Source of the DNA: an uncultured Dehalococcoidia bacterium
Lineage (GTDB): Bacteria; Chloroflexota; Dehalococcoidia; Lucifugimonadales; UBA3495
Direction of reading: 5' to 3'
NCBI GenBank assembly: GCA_951813535.1
Contig: OX638345.1
Location: forward strand, 695,029 to 759,028
Length of the DNA: 64,000 nucleotides
This document shows, in pieces, positions 1-9,336 of this stretch; position 1 is the first letter of the stretch; each line of letters opens with the position of its first letter. The notes under the pieces are model-generated. The model was not told the DNA's origin. It did not search any database and saw only the letters and a program-made list of their open reading frames with translations. Position numbers and translations under genes: made by a program.

Positions 1-195
1 GATGGACGCAACGGCAATCCGAAAGGGCTTCAACGGACGTAATAGCACACAATCCAAAAGGGGTTTCGCCAGGTTCGCAAACCGTTATGCAATTGACGAT
101 ATTGCCCCACCAGTGACATGTTGACAACGACAAGCATCTGAAATGGCACTGAATTCAATATCTTACCTCTGTCACAATATCACCTTTTCGAATAT
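1..195. other. Intergenic leader region, no gene seen
   Basis: This is the left edge of the window, somewhat AT-richer than the coding DNA that follows. I find no convincing reading frame, RNA gene or repeat in it. It probably holds the distal promoter region of the binding-protein gene at 269, or the end of a gene lying outside the window. Confidence 0.3.
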
Positions 196-222
196 TTGAC
201 ATCAGTTATTGCCGATGCTAAT
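196..222 (+). promoter_or_regulatory. Possible promoter of the ABC uptake operon
   Basis: A perfect TTGACA hexamer lies at 196-201 and GCTAAT (4 of 6 matches to TATAAT) at 217-222, about 45 bases before the start codon at 269. The 15-base spacer is short, so this is only a candidate. Confidence 0.3.
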
Positions 223-268
223 GTTTGGCGGCACGCGGGAATCCGCTGACTGATACGGAGGTATTTGC

Positions 269-2086
269 ATGGCAGTTCGCAGTGTTCGAAATGCGTCGCG
301 CATCGGCGCAGTTCCCCTGCTGATTGTATTCCTGTCCGTCGTTGTCGCCTGCGGTGGGACGGCATCCGAGCCCGCCGCCCCCGCAGCAACTCAGGCGCCC
401 GCGGCCCCCGCTCAGGCTGCGGCAACCGCCGCCCCCGAACCCACCGCCATGCCGGCCATGGCCGACGAAGCAGCGGTGCTTCACCTGGCCGTTACCCCAC
501 TGCCCCAGGACACCTACCTCCCCTGGCTGGCCACCAGTGGCGGCCATTTGCCCATACGCCCGATGTGGGAAAACTTGACGACAATCAGTCCTGAAACTGG
601 TGTGTCCACCGTTCTGCCTCAGCTGGCCAAGGCATGGGATATCAGCCCCGACGCCAGCGAGTACACCTTCTACCTCCAGGAGGGTGTCCAAATGCACCAC
701 GGCTGGGGTGAGTTCACCGTCAAGGACGTGATTCTGACCATTGACCAGCAGACCTCCGACCCGCTGGCCGGATGCAGGTCCGCAGTCACTCGCTTCATGG
801 GCGCAGACTCCATGACCGAGATGATTGCCAACGGTGATATGGACGTTATTGACGACTATACCTTCACCATGCGGCTGGCGGAGCCGCAGGTGGACGTGGC
901 TGACTGGTGGTTCAACATCCTGGTGGTTCCCTGCGCCGCGGTCCGCAGTTCCGCTCAGCATGCTGCTGAGGGCGACGCCATGTTTGAGAACGGCCCCGCT
1001 GGCACCGGAGCCTACCAGTTTGTCTCACGGGAACTGAAGGAAACCGCAGAGTTCGAGGCCGTGCCCTACGAACACTGGCGCGTCAACCCTGAGTTCAAAA
1101 ACCTGAAAATTACCACCTCGCCCGAAGACCTGACCCGCCTGGCGATGCTTCTGACCGGCGAGGCCAATATGGTGGACGTGCCCAAGGTGCTGCACCAGCA
1201 GGCGGTTGACGAAGGCATGGAGGTGTTTGAAAGCCCGTTGCCCTCGGTCGGGTTGACCATCTTGCCCTTCGGCCAGTATCACCTTAGCCAGGTGAACTGG
1301 AATCCCGATACTGAGCCGTGGACCGCCCCCGGGGAAACCGGGAGGATGGTGCGCGAGGCCATGAACCGGGCCATCAACCGTGACCAGATCATCAACGAGC
1401 TGTTCAAAGGATTGGGCGAGCCCATGTACAACACCATCTTCCACCAGTCGCTGGAGGGCTGGAACCCACGCTGGGAGGAAGAGTTCAACGATAAGTACGG
1501 CTACGACCCGGAACTGGCCAAGCAACTGCTGGACGAGGCCGGCTTCCCCGGCGACAACGGCCAGAATCGCTTCCGCGTAGAGGTTTACCAGAGCAGCTTG
1601 CCCGGACTGCCGGAGACCATCGAGGTGGCGCAGACCGTAGCGCAGTCCTTACAGGACATCGGCATCGCTGCCGATCTGGTGGAGGTGGAGTTTGCCCGGG
1701 CCCTGGATGCCTTCCGCGGCCGCCACGACGCACATTTCATTCTGCCCGTGCGCCAGACCATCCGGCAGATCAACGCCAACGCGCGAATCTATTACTACAC
1801 CGGCCCCACCGACCCTGAACTTGGTCGCCCCACCGGCGGGGTGGCCTACATTGAAGATCAACTCTACGACGACGTGTACGAGGCCCTTCTGAAAGAGACG
1901 GACCCGGACGAAAGACACCGTCTGACCCAGATGATGGGCGACCACATCTATGACAACTACCGCACCATCCCGATCGTCAACGTCCGCGCCACGCTGGTGG
2001 TGAATCCGGAAGAAGTGGCCGAGTACAAGTTCGGCAGCCTCACCGGAGTGTTCGGACACCTGGAGTACGCCAAGGTGGCCAGGTAG
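269..2086 (+). CDS. ABC transporter substrate-binding lipoprotein (family 5, peptide/nickel type)
   Basis: The 605-residue product is an extracytoplasmic solute-binding protein of the SBP_bac_5 (DppA/OppA) family, which captures oligopeptides or other small solutes for an ABC importer. A signal peptide with hydrophobic core at about residues 14-27 ends in a lipobox V-V-A-C with the lipidated cysteine at 28. An Ala/Pro-rich linker (about 30-65) precedes the binding fold. The start is supported by GGAGG at 257-261. It heads an operon with two permease genes at 2186 and 3170. The substrate cannot be read from sequence. Length is normal for the family. Confidence 0.88.
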   Translation: MAVRSVRNASRIGAVPLLIVFLSVVVACGGTASEPAAPAATQAPAAPAQAAATAAPEPTAMPAMADEAAVLHLAVTPLPQDTYLPWLATSGGHLPIRPMWENLTTISPETGVSTVLPQLAKAWDISPDASEYTFYLQEGVQMHHGWGEFTVKDVILTIDQQTSDPLAGCRSAVTRFMGADSMTEMIANGDMDVIDDYTFTMRLAEPQVDVADWWFNILVVPCAAVRSSAQHAAEGDAMFENGPAGTGAYQFVSRELKETAEFEAVPYEHWRVNPEFKNLKITTSPEDLTRLAMLLTGEANMVDVPKVLHQQAVDEGMEVFESPLPSVGLTILPFGQYHLSQVNWNPDTEPWTAPGETGRMVREAMNRAINRDQIINELFKGLGEPMYNTIFHQSLEGWNPRWEEEFNDKYGYDPELAKQLLDEAGFPGDNGQNRFRVEVYQSSLPGLPETIEVAQTVAQSLQDIGIAADLVEVEFARALDAFRGRHDAHFILPVRQTIRQINANARIYYYTGPTDPELGRPTGGVAYIEDQLYDDVYEALLKETDPDERHRLTQMMGDHIYDNYRTIPIVNVRATLVVNPEEVAEYKFGSLTGVFGHLEYAKVAR

Positions 2087-2185
2087 GCCCCACGGCGCGA
2101 ACAGGCCACGCAAGGACCCCTTGCGCATCAGGTCACTGGCGGGTACTCCGCCCCATCAGGAAGCAGGTACGGACAGGAGGCGACT

Positions 2186-3109
2186 ATGCAGCGGTTCATA
2201 ATCTTCCGCGCCGGGCAGGCGATTATCGCCGTGCTGCTGGTGAGCATCATCGTGTTCATGCTCTCCAACATCACCGGAGACCCCACGTCGGTGATGCTGC
2301 CCATGGGCGAAGCCACTCCCGAAGACATCGCCGCCCTCAAGGAAAAATGGGGCTTGGACAAGCCTCTGCACATGCGTTATCTGGTCTTTTTGGGCAACGC
2401 GGTTCAGGGCGATTTTGGCGAGTCCTACGCCTTCGGCGGTCAGACCGCCATGGGAATGGTGATGGACCGCTTCCCGGCTACCCTGCAATTGGGTGGCCTG
2501 GCCATGTTGATCGCGGTGGTTCTCGGGGTGCCCCTGGGAGTGATCACTGCGGCCAAGAAAGATGGTTGGCTCGACTACCAGGGCAAGGCTGTGGCTTTCC
2601 TGGGGCAGTCGGTGCCGAGCTTCTGGTTGGGTATCATGCTCCTATGGCTCTTCGCCGTTCAGTTGGGTTGGCTGCCGTCTTCCGGCAAGGGCGGCCTTTC
2701 CCACATGATCATGCCGGCGTTCACCCTGGGCTTCTTCCAGGTGGCGGCGCTGCTGCGGCTGATCCGTTCCTCAATGCTGGACGTGCTGGACACCGAGTTC
2801 GTCAAGCTGGCGCGCATCAAGGGCGTGCCCGAATGGAAGGTCGTTTGGAAGCACTGCCTGCGCAACGCGTTCATCGCGCCGCTGACCTACTTTGCCATTA
2901 TCATTGGCGGCCTGTTCACGGGCACCGTTATTGTCGAAACGGTGTTCTCGTGGCCGGGGGTGGGGCAGCTGGCGGTGGGCGCCGTGCGCGGTCGCGACTT
3001 CCAGGTGCTGCAGGCGGTGGTCATCATCGGATCGTCTATCTACATCTTCGCTAACCTGGTGGTAGACATACTCTACGCGTACCTGGATCCCCGCATCCGG
3101 TACACGTAG
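2186..3109 (+). CDS. ABC transporter permease, DppB/OppB type
   Basis: The 307-residue product is the first inner-membrane permease of a peptide-type ABC importer. It begins with a transmembrane segment at about residues 8-27, followed by the usual extracytoplasmic loop and further hydrophobic segments. The ATPase-contacting EAA-type loop is visible near residues 205-235 (LARIKGVPEWKVVWKH). A ribosome-binding site GGAGG lies just before the ATG. It follows the binding protein by about 100 bases and pairs with the permease at 3170. The two ATPase genes that normally complete the transporter are not adjacent. Confidence 0.88.
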   Translation: MQRFIIFRAGQAIIAVLLVSIIVFMLSNITGDPTSVMLPMGEATPEDIAALKEKWGLDKPLHMRYLVFLGNAVQGDFGESYAFGGQTAMGMVMDRFPATLQLGGLAMLIAVVLGVPLGVITAAKKDGWLDYQGKAVAFLGQSVPSFWLGIMLLWLFAVQLGWLPSSGKGGLSHMIMPAFTLGFFQVAALLRLIRSSMLDVLDTEFVKLARIKGVPEWKVVWKHCLRNAFIAPLTYFAIIIGGLFTGTVIVETVFSWPGVGQLAVGAVRGRDFQVLQAVVIIGSSIYIFANLVVDILYAYLDPRIRYT

Positions 3110-3169
3110 GCGCCCGTGAGCAAGTCAACAGCATTGGCATCAACAGTGTCCATCGGTGGAGAATGAGAC

Positions 3170-4270
3170 ATGGCTATCACCACGGCTCCAGTTCCGGCCA
3201 GTCCCGTTTCGGAAGAAGCGGCAGTACGTCCGGGCGCCCTGGGCAAGATCCGTCATTGGATCGCGGAAGTCCGGAGGCTCCCCCTGTTTCCGGTTACGAT
3301 GCTGTTGGTATTCCTGATCGTGCCGGCCCTTTTCTCTGAGTTGATCGCTCCGCATAACCCGCGGCGCGGCGACCTGGACGACCGGCTGGTCCCGCCGGCC
3401 TGGTCCGGTGATGTGGTGTCCACTCGCACGGTAGTCGAGCGGGTGAACCGGGAAAACCGTCAGAACGAAATTAAACTGAGCGACGCTGAGCGCACGGTCC
3501 GCATCGGCGACGCAACCGTTGCGGGTAAGGCCGCGGGCGAGGCTCCGGCGCTGGGCGACCAGATCCAGATCGTGGTCAAACCCGGCGGGCAGGGCAAGTA
3601 CCTGCTAGGGACGGACAAGAACGGTATGGACATATTCAGCCGGATCGTGCACGGAGCGCGGCTCGCGTTGGTGGTGTCCATGATGGCGATCTTCGTATCG
3701 GGGCTCATTGGCACCGTATTGGGCATCCTGGCCGGCTATTACGGCGGCTGGGTGGACACCCTGGTCATGCGTCTGGTCGATATGTCCCTGTCGATTTCGC
3801 TGATCCTGGTTGCGCTGGTTCTCGCGGCGACCCTGGGGCCGCGCATCGAAAACGTGCTCATCGTAGTGTGCCTGTTCCTCTGGTCGCGCTACGCCCGCCT
3901 GATCCGCGGCGAGACGCTGGCACTGAAGACCCAGGACTTCATCTCCAGGGCCAAGGTGGCCGGCTCGTCAGAGATCAGGATCATGCTGCGCCACATCTTC
4001 CCCAACCTGGTCAACACGATCATCGTGCTGGCCACGCTCCAGTTGGGTTTCGTGATCCTGCTGGAAGCCGGCCTCAGCTTCCTGGGCGCCGGCATCCCGC
4101 GGCCCAACCCGGCCTGGGGCGTCATGGTGGCCGACGGTCGGGAACTGATCATCGACTCCTGGTGGGTTTCCTTCTTCCCCGGCCTGGCGATCCTGTTCAC
4201 GGTGCTGTCCGTGAACCTGCTCGGTGACTGGCTGCGCGACCGATTGGATCCCAAGCAGCGCAATGTGTAA
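3170..4270 (+). CDS. ABC transporter permease, DppC/OppC type, with extended loop
   Basis: The 366-residue product is the second permease of the importer. It has an N-terminal membrane segment at about residues 40-60, the family motif around [14 protein letters not shown] near residue 145, and an EAA loop near residues 255-280 ([19 protein letters not shown]). DppC/OppC proteins are usually about 280-320 residues. The excess here is a charged insert of about 60 residues (roughly 75-140) between the first membrane helix and the GTD motif, on the extracytoplasmic side. It could contact the lipoprotein at 269. The role of the insert is inference. Confidence 0.86.
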   Translation: MAITTAPVPASPVSEEAAVRPGALGKIRHWIAEVRRLPLFPVTMLLVFLIVPALFSELIAPHNPRRGDLDDRLVPPAWSGDVVSTRTVVERVNRENRQNEIKLSDAERTVRIGDATVAGKAAGEAPALGDQIQIVVKPGGQGKYLLGTDKNGMDIFSRIVHGARLALVVSMMAIFVSGLIGTVLGILAGYYGGWVDTLVMRLVDMSLSISLILVALVLAATLGPRIENVLIVVCLFLWSRYARLIRGETLALKTQDFISRAKVAGSSEIRIMLRHIFPNLVNTIIVLATLQLGFVILLEAGLSFLGAGIPRPNPAWGVMVADGRELIIDSWWVSFFPGLAILFTVLSVNLLGDWLRDRLDPKQRNV

Positions 4271-4298
4271 CGACCCGCGCCATTTTTGGGGCTAGAAT

Positions 4299-4326
4299 GT
4301 AGGGGCGAATGATCATTCGCCCCTAC
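4299..4326. repeat. Perfect 28-bp palindrome
   Basis: The 14-base half GTAGGGGCGAATGA is followed directly by its exact reverse complement, with no loop. It lies between the permease stop at 4270 and the ATG at 4343. No T-tract follows, so it is a poor intrinsic terminator. It resembles the short dispersed palindromes seen in many bacterial genomes, but only one copy is present here. The start codon at 4343 lies 17 bases downstream, so it could also affect translation. Confidence 0.7.
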
Positions 4327-4342
4327 CAGTGTATTAACCAAC

Positions 4343-5689
4343 ATGCAGGAACAGGAACACCAGGCGGAGTTTCCCGACTGGGTCGAACGCAGCCAGCGCA
4401 CGGCCCGGCGCCGCTACCGGATGCGCCTGCTCAAACCGGCCGTCACGGCCGGGGTGCTGTTGCTGGTCGCCATTCTGGGTTGGATATTCTGGTTCAGCCT
4501 GCCCAACCCGGCGCGCTGGTTTGTGGGAAGCCCGTCGGCCGCCGCGTCTTCGGCGTCCAACACCGGACGCTGGTCGATGCTGGGTTATGGCGCCAGCCTG
4601 AACGGGTTCATCCCCGAGGTGGAACAGCAGCCGGCCGGTCGCCTCATCTGGTCCCAGGATCTGGGTCCGTACACTAGGTCTGCGCCGCTGGTAGCAGACG
4701 GCAAGGTGTTCGTGGGCGGACACTTCCAGGTGTCGGCTCTCGACGCCGGCACGGGAGAGCGGCTGTGGTCGGCGGAAACGCCCGGCCCCATGGATCATGC
4801 CACCACCATCGCCAACAACAACCTGGTGTTCGTGGGCATGACCAACCACCGCATACGCGCGCTGGATCAGGACACGGGCGAGCAGGCGTGGGATTTCAAG
4901 GCGCACCTGCCGATATCGGCATCAGCGCTGGTGCATGGTGGAGTGGCCTACGTGACGTCCGCGGGCAATATCATCTATGGCCTGGACGCCCAGACCGGCG
5001 AGCAGCTCTGGAAGCACAAGCTCAAGGGCAACGTGAAGACCACGCCCACCCTGCGCGGCGACCGGCTCTATGTTGCTGACGACGAGGGCAACCTGTACTT
5101 CATCGACGCGGACGACGGGAGGCGACGCTTCCGTTTCCTGACCGCCGGCTCGGCTGAGGGACCGCCGGTGGTGACCGGCGATACCGTGTATTTCCCGTCC
5201 GGTGGGACGCTTTACGCCATCAACACCGGGGTGAAGGGGATGCCGGGGCTCTACTGGATCAAGCGAGCCTGGTTCCAGATGTGGCTCTGGCAGGTCCCGG
5301 GCGTCCCGCCGCCGCCGGCCCAGCGGGGAGAGCGGTGGCGGTTCGCGCCGGAGGAGCGGCATTCGCAGGGAATCGTGTCGTCGCCCGCTATTGCCGGTGG
5401 CGTGTATTACGTCGGCGACAGTGACGGAGTGTTTTACGCCAGGGAGGCGTTGACGGACGCCGAGTCTTGGAGATTCCAGGCGGACGGCGGGGTCGTCAGT
5501 TCCCCGATCATACTGGAAGACCGCATCTACTTTGGCGCGCGGGACGGTATGGTGTACTGCCTGAACCGAGCGGACGGCTCGTTGCTATGGAGGCTGGACC
5601 TGGGCGGGCCCATAGAATTGCCGCCGGCTTACGCCGACGGCAGGTTGTACGTGCGCACAGCCGATGGGCGACTGCACGCGGTGGAGTGA
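4343..5689 (+). CDS. Membrane-anchored PQQ-like beta-propeller protein
   Basis: The 448-residue product has a basic N-terminus, one transmembrane helix at about residues 32-52, and then an outward domain of PQQ-like beta-propeller blades. Recurring blade motifs include LDAGTGERLW, LDQDTGEQAW, LDAQTGEQLW and LNRADGSLLW. Such domains act as scaffolds (for example BamB) or as enzyme domains that bind PQQ. No catalytic PQQ-dehydrogenase residues were recognised, so a scaffold role is more likely. It sits downstream of an ABC uptake operon, separated by a palindrome at 4299-4326, and may be transcribed separately. Confidence 0.78.
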   Translation: MQEQEHQAEFPDWVERSQRTARRRYRMRLLKPAVTAGVLLLVAILGWIFWFSLPNPARWFVGSPSAAASSASNTGRWSMLGYGASLNGFIPEVEQQPAGRLIWSQDLGPYTRSAPLVADGKVFVGGHFQVSALDAGTGERLWSAETPGPMDHATTIANNNLVFVGMTNHRIRALDQDTGEQAWDFKAHLPISASALVHGGVAYVTSAGNIIYGLDAQTGEQLWKHKLKGNVKTTPTLRGDRLYVADDEGNLYFIDADDGRRRFRFLTAGSAEGPPVVTGDTVYFPSGGTLYAINTGVKGMPGLYWIKRAWFQMWLWQVPGVPPPPAQRGERWRFAPEERHSQGIVSSPAIAGGVYYVGDSDGVFYAREALTDAESWRFQADGGVVSSPIILEDRIYFGARDGMVYCLNRADGSLLWRLDLGGPIELPPAYADGRLYVRTADGRLHAVE

Positions 5690-5715
5690 CGCGCCCATCC
5701 CCGTGAAGGCTGCTT

Positions 5716-6282
5716 TTACCAGTCGAGTATGTCCCGTACAGCGCAGCGGAAATCCGGTAGCACTGCTCCGCCATCCAACTCGTCGTCCTCGGTGTAAATG
5801 AGTGTCGGTCCTTCTGAGGGGTGTGCCGCCACAGTGCGGGCCACTGGGTACACTGCCCACACCAGGCGAACGCCGTGAGCGAGCCACATGGCCACCCGTT
5901 CCGCCACGTATTGCTGGCTGTCGTTAGGCGAGACTATCTCGACGACTATATCAGGGACGACCTCATAGTAGCCTCGAACTTTGACGTCCAGTGGGAGGGT
6001 CTCGGCAGAAAAGTACGCGATGTCTGGCTCCCTGACCGTGTCCGGGTCACGCCCCAAGATCACGCCTGCGTCCGAGCCTGCTATGCGTCCCAGCCGATTT
6101 GGACGCACGTAGGACGTCATTGCCGTCCCAAACGCCATCGCCACCTCGCCATGTTCTCCACCTGCTGGCACGGTTTCGTGAATTACCCCCTTGACCAATT
6201 CGCCCTTAATCAGGTGCCGCTGGCACAACTGGAGGAATTCGTCCGCAGTCAGCAGCTTCTCGCCGGTGGGAGTGGTGGCCAT
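5716..6282 (-). CDS. Uma2 family (DUF820) restriction-endonuclease-like protein
   Basis: The 188-residue product has the Uma2/DUF820 fold of the PD-(D/E)xK nuclease superfamily. Visible family features are the LTADEFLQL N-terminal motif, GELVKGVI with its early acidic residue, the REPDIAYF strand carrying the PD, and VVEIVSPND with the conserved E. Members are common in cyanobacteria and Chloroflexota, often in many copies. Their function is not established. It is the last gene of a leftward set that includes the hydrolase at 6319 and the LLM enzyme at 7149. Confidence 0.85.
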   Translation of the reverse strand: MATTPTGEKLLTADEFLQLCQRHLIKGELVKGVIHETVPAGGEHGEVAMAFGTAMTSYVRPNRLGRIAGSDAGVILGRDPDTVREPDIAYFSAETLPLDVKVRGYYEVVPDIVVEIVSPNDSQQYVAERVAMWLAHGVRLVWAVYPVARTVAAHPSEGPTLIYTEDDELDGGAVLPDFRCAVRDILDW

Positions 6283-6318
6283 GATTACCTCCGATGCCCT
6301 GGAGCGACGAGCGCCGGC

Positions 6319-7098
6319 CTACAGGAAGGCCAGCGCCGTCTGCACGAAGTCGTCGGGTTTTTCGATCTGGGGTGAGTGCCCGCAGTTGGGAAGCACCGTG
6401 ACCTGGGATCCAGCGATCGCCTGCTGGTAGAGGTCGGCGCACTCCACCGGGACCAGGTTGTCATTCTCGCCCCACACGATGTGCGTCGGGACGCTGACTC
6501 GCGCCAGCTTGGCCGGCAACCGCGGGTTGTGCATGTAGGGGCGCCAGGTCAGCCGGATGGCCATCTCCCGGTCGGACTCGGCCTGATCGGTTTGTTCCGG
6601 CGTCGGGTCGGTTCCGAACATCTCGTCCCACTCCGGAACCTGGCTGGGGTCGTGGTAGACCAAATCGCGGATCTGCCCGGGATTGATGATGAAGATATCG
6701 GTGATTTCGCCATCCACCGGCTTGACGCCGGCGGCGCCCACCAGCATTACCTTGCTGAAAGCGTGGCCGGTCATCGACAGCATCTCCGCGGCCAACCAGC
6801 CGCCCATGGAGAACCCGATGGCGCGGACGTTCTCCAGCCCCTCCTGCTCCTGGTACCAGGTGTAGAAGCAGGCCAGGTCCTGCATGGTCTCGACCCAGCC
6901 GGGCCGGTCGCTCTTGCCGTAGCCGGGGTGGGAGGGCAGGTAGACGGTGAACTTCTCCGCCAGGGCCTGGGCGTATCGGCGGGGACCAGCATTACCGCCG
7001 GCGCCGTGCAACACCAGCAGCGGGTCGCCGCTGCCGCCTTTGTACACCTGAAGGTTGCCGCCGGCGACGGAGATGGTTTCCTCGGTGAAGTTTGCCAT
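6319..7098 (-). CDS. Alpha/beta hydrolase
   Basis: The 259-residue product is an alpha/beta-fold hydrolase. The oxyanion region LLVLHGAGGN is at about residues 27-36, the nucleophile elbow GFSMGG has Ser97, the acid is likely Asp213 in WGENDNLVP, and the base is His241 in NCGHSPQ. The open frame extends much further upstream into the LLM gene, but the ATG at 7098 is preceded by AAGGAG and gives a normal-length protein, so I start it there. It lies 50 bases downstream of the LLM oxidoreductase and is probably co-transcribed, which suggests it cleaves an ester or lactone product of that enzyme. The substrate is unknown. Confidence 0.85.
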   Translation of the reverse strand: MANFTEETISVAGGNLQVYKGGSGDPLLVLHGAGGNAGPRRYAQALAEKFTVYLPSHPGYGKSDRPGWVETMQDLACFYTWYQEQEGLENVRAIGFSMGGWLAAEMLSMTGHAFSKVMLVGAAGVKPVDGEITDIFIINPGQIRDLVYHDPSQVPEWDEMFGTDPTPEQTDQAESDREMAIRLTWRPYMHNPRLPAKLARVSVPTHIVWGENDNLVPVECADLYQQAIAGSQVTVLPNCGHSPQIEKPDDFVQTALAFL

Positions 7099-7148
7099 TG
7101 GGGTTATGCTCCTTGCTTCATTAGCAGTAACAGTCGATTGAGCGGCGC

Positions 7149-8384
7149 TTACATCCTGGTAAGCCCGGGCTGGACGCCTTCCTTCTGGAAGGGGTCGGTC
7201 AACTCGAGTTCCTCGCCGATCTCGCGCAGGGCCGGCAGGACTTCCTGGCCCATCAGCTCCAGGCAGCGCATGGTGTCCTCGTGGCTGATGGAGCCGTCGT
7301 TGGTCCACACGGCCAGGATGCCAGGGCGCATGAAACTCAGCACCTCGCGGAGCTGACTGATGACGGTGTCCGGGCTGCCGATGATCCACCGCTTGGAGTC
7401 GAGGATGGAGTCATACTGCGCGCCGTCCAGCCCACCCACGCGGAAGGGGTCGCTGCGGATCTGCTCACGCAGGCGCAGGAAACGGGGGTCGTCGCTGCGG
7501 CTGCCGTAGCCAACGGGCGAGGCGTAGTCGCGGGGCAGCGGGATGCGGCCGACGCCGATGTTGCCCACCATGTAGCCCTTGCCCACGTCGTAGGCCTTCT
7601 CGTCGGTGTCCTGCACGTGGATGCGAACCAGATAGCCGAAGTTCTCCGGGCCGGGCTCGTAGCCGTGCTCGCGGGCGGTCTCGGCGTAGATGGACTTCAT
7701 GTCCTGGGTGCCCTGTGGGTCGGTTTCCAGGAAGATGTACGGGTAGTTGCGCTCGGCGCACCACACCAGGGTCTCCGGGCTGCCGGTGCCGGGGATCCAG
7801 ACGGGCGGATGCGGCTTCTGCATGGGCACCTGGAAGGGGTTGACCACGCGGAAGTGGTAGTGATCGCCTTCCCAGCGGAAGGGTCCCGGCGTGGTCCACG
7901 TCTTGATTACGAGGTCGTGGGCTTCCTCAAATCGGGCGCGGTTGTGCAATGGGTTGGTGTTGGTGGCCAGGCTCTCCACGCCGGTGCCGCGCACGAAGCC
8001 GGACACCAGGCGGCCGCCGGAGATCATGTCGATCTCGGCCAACTCTTCGGCCAGGCGGATGGGGTTGTCGAAGATCGGCAGCGGGTTGCCCAGCAGCACG
8101 ATCTTGCTGTTCTTGGTGTTGCGGGCGAGGATGGCGGCTTCGAGGTTCATGGTCGCGCCCAGGCAGGTGGGCGTGTTGTGGTGCTCGTTGAGCATCAGCC
8201 CGTCGAAGCCCATTTCCTCCGAGTACTCGTACTCGTCCAGGTACATGTTGTAGAGGTAGTGGCCTTCCTGGGGGTTGAAGTTGGAGTTCGAGAAGGTGAG
8301 CCGCACCGCCTCGTTGGGCGAGTTGCGCACGTCCTCCTCGGTGTAGTTAACGTAGGCCCGTTCGGTAAAACGCATCAGGAACAT
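7149..8384 (-). CDS. LLM class flavin-dependent oxidoreductase (luciferase-like)
   Basis: The 411-residue product is a bacterial-luciferase-like monooxygenase or oxidoreductase with a TIM-barrel fold using FMN or F420. Family signatures include GFDGLMLNEHH near residues 60-70, the LAEELAEIDMISGGRL segment, and the substrate-cap region MQKPHPPVWIPGTGSPE. The start ATG follows AGGAGG by seven bases. It is closely related to the product at 38156 (shared FEEAHDL, MQKPHPP and ISGGR segments), so the two are paralogs. The alpha/beta hydrolase at 6319 follows. LLM expansions are known from SAR202-type Chloroflexota, where oxidation of resistant organics is proposed; the substrate here is not determined. 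Confidence 0.87.
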   Translation of the reverse strand: MFLMRFTERAYVNYTEEDVRNSPNEAVRLTFSNSNFNPQEGHYLYNMYLDEYEYSEEMGFDGLMLNEHHNTPTCLGATMNLEAAILARNTKNSKIVLLGNPLPIFDNPIRLAEELAEIDMISGGRLVSGFVRGTGVESLATNTNPLHNRARFEEAHDLVIKTWTTPGPFRWEGDHYHFRVVNPFQVPMQKPHPPVWIPGTGSPETLVWCAERNYPYIFLETDPQGTQDMKSIYAETAREHGYEPGPENFGYLVRIHVQDTDEKAYDVGKGYMVGNIGVGRIPLPRDYASPVGYGSRSDDPRFLRLREQIRSDPFRVGGLDGAQYDSILDSKRWIIGSPDTVISQLREVLSFMRPGILAVWTNDGSISHEDTMRCLELMGQEVLPALREIGEELELTDPFQKEGVQPGLTRM

Positions 8385-8438
8385 GGAATGGCCTCCTGCG
8401 GTGGGTCAGCCTGATCGGGGATCGGTTTGATGGGGGCC

Positions 8439-8444
8439 ATGATA
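8439..8444 (-). promoter_or_regulatory. Possible -10 element for the LLM gene
   Basis: TATCAT followed by GGCC lies on the minus strand 55 bases before the LLM start at 8384. It resembles other TATAAT-G-N-C-C sites in this window. No clear -35 hexamer was seen. Confidence 0.3.
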
Positions 8445-8468
8445 CACCGCTGCGCGCCGGTTCGCAGG

Positions 8469-9336
8469 CTAATCCTCATCTTCGAAATAGTTTTCGTCCA
8501 GCTTCTTGATTTCGTAGGTGTATTCGGTGACCACGCCCACACCGTGCCGAATCATCAATTGCGCGAGTTCGTTGCCGTCAACCAAGCGGATGAACTTGTT
8601 GCCGGCTGAGATAGTCCGGGCGGTCTGACGGGCTGTGCTGCTGAATGTTGATGTGGTAATGAACACGCCTTTGGTAGCCCCTCTAGCGTCTAAGCTACCG
8701 GAAAAATTTCTAATCTCCGGTTCTCCCACTGCTCCTGTGGTATATCGCTTGGCCTGAACGTAGACCTTTTCGAGACCCAAGGCGTCTTGACTGATGATGC
8801 CACCGTCGCCACTGTGACCGGTGTGTTCAGGCTCGCCGTAGCCCATTTTGTGCAGGAGGTCCAGCACCAGCCCTTCGAATTGCGTTGGCGGAACTAAGGA
8901 GACGTTTGCCTTTAAGTCCTCCGCGAGTTGGGTTCGAAGTCGCTCGTGAGCTGTCTCCATCATGTCTTTGGAGTGGCATCCGCACCGTCGTTCTTGGTGT
9001 CAACGATTGCAAAATCACTTCTGTCGGTAGCGCCAATGTCACTTTGCTCCAGTTCCTCTTGGAGTTGCCTCAGTTCACGGTTCGTTACAGGGCCATCATG
9101 CCCCGCCAGAAAAGCCCTGCCCCTGTCGGTGATCTGGTACTTTCCCCGCGTAGGGCGATCCAACGCTCCAGCCAACCGGAGGTTGTGCATCGACCATTGG
9201 ACGCGATCCGCGAATCTGCGCACTCCTGAAGACGACCTATCTTGCAAATCGTCCTCAGCGATATCGAGCCGTCGGGCCAACTCCTGGGTGAATTGGCGCG
9301 CTGACAAACCACCGACCGTTGCAGCAGCGAATTCTA
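8469..9336 (-). pseudogene. mrr: Mrr-type restriction endonuclease, frameshifted and truncated by an IS
   Basis: Two adjacent frames together encode a modification-dependent restriction protein. The frame at 8960-9336 encodes the Mrr N-terminal winged-helix domain (RFADRVQWSMHNLRLAGAL, YQITDRGRAFL). The frame at 8469-8963 encodes the nuclease domain (FEGLVLDLLHKMGYG, then GHSGDGGI with the catalytic D and VQAKRY with the Q-x-K). They meet at an ATGA overlap around 8960. Homology passes from one frame to the other there (TPK to KDMMETA), so a one-base shift is likely rather than two genes. The 5' end is cut at 9336 by the IS630-type element. Beyond that element, 10593-10611 would add a few codons and then hits a stop. 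The gene is probably dead. Confidence 0.75.
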
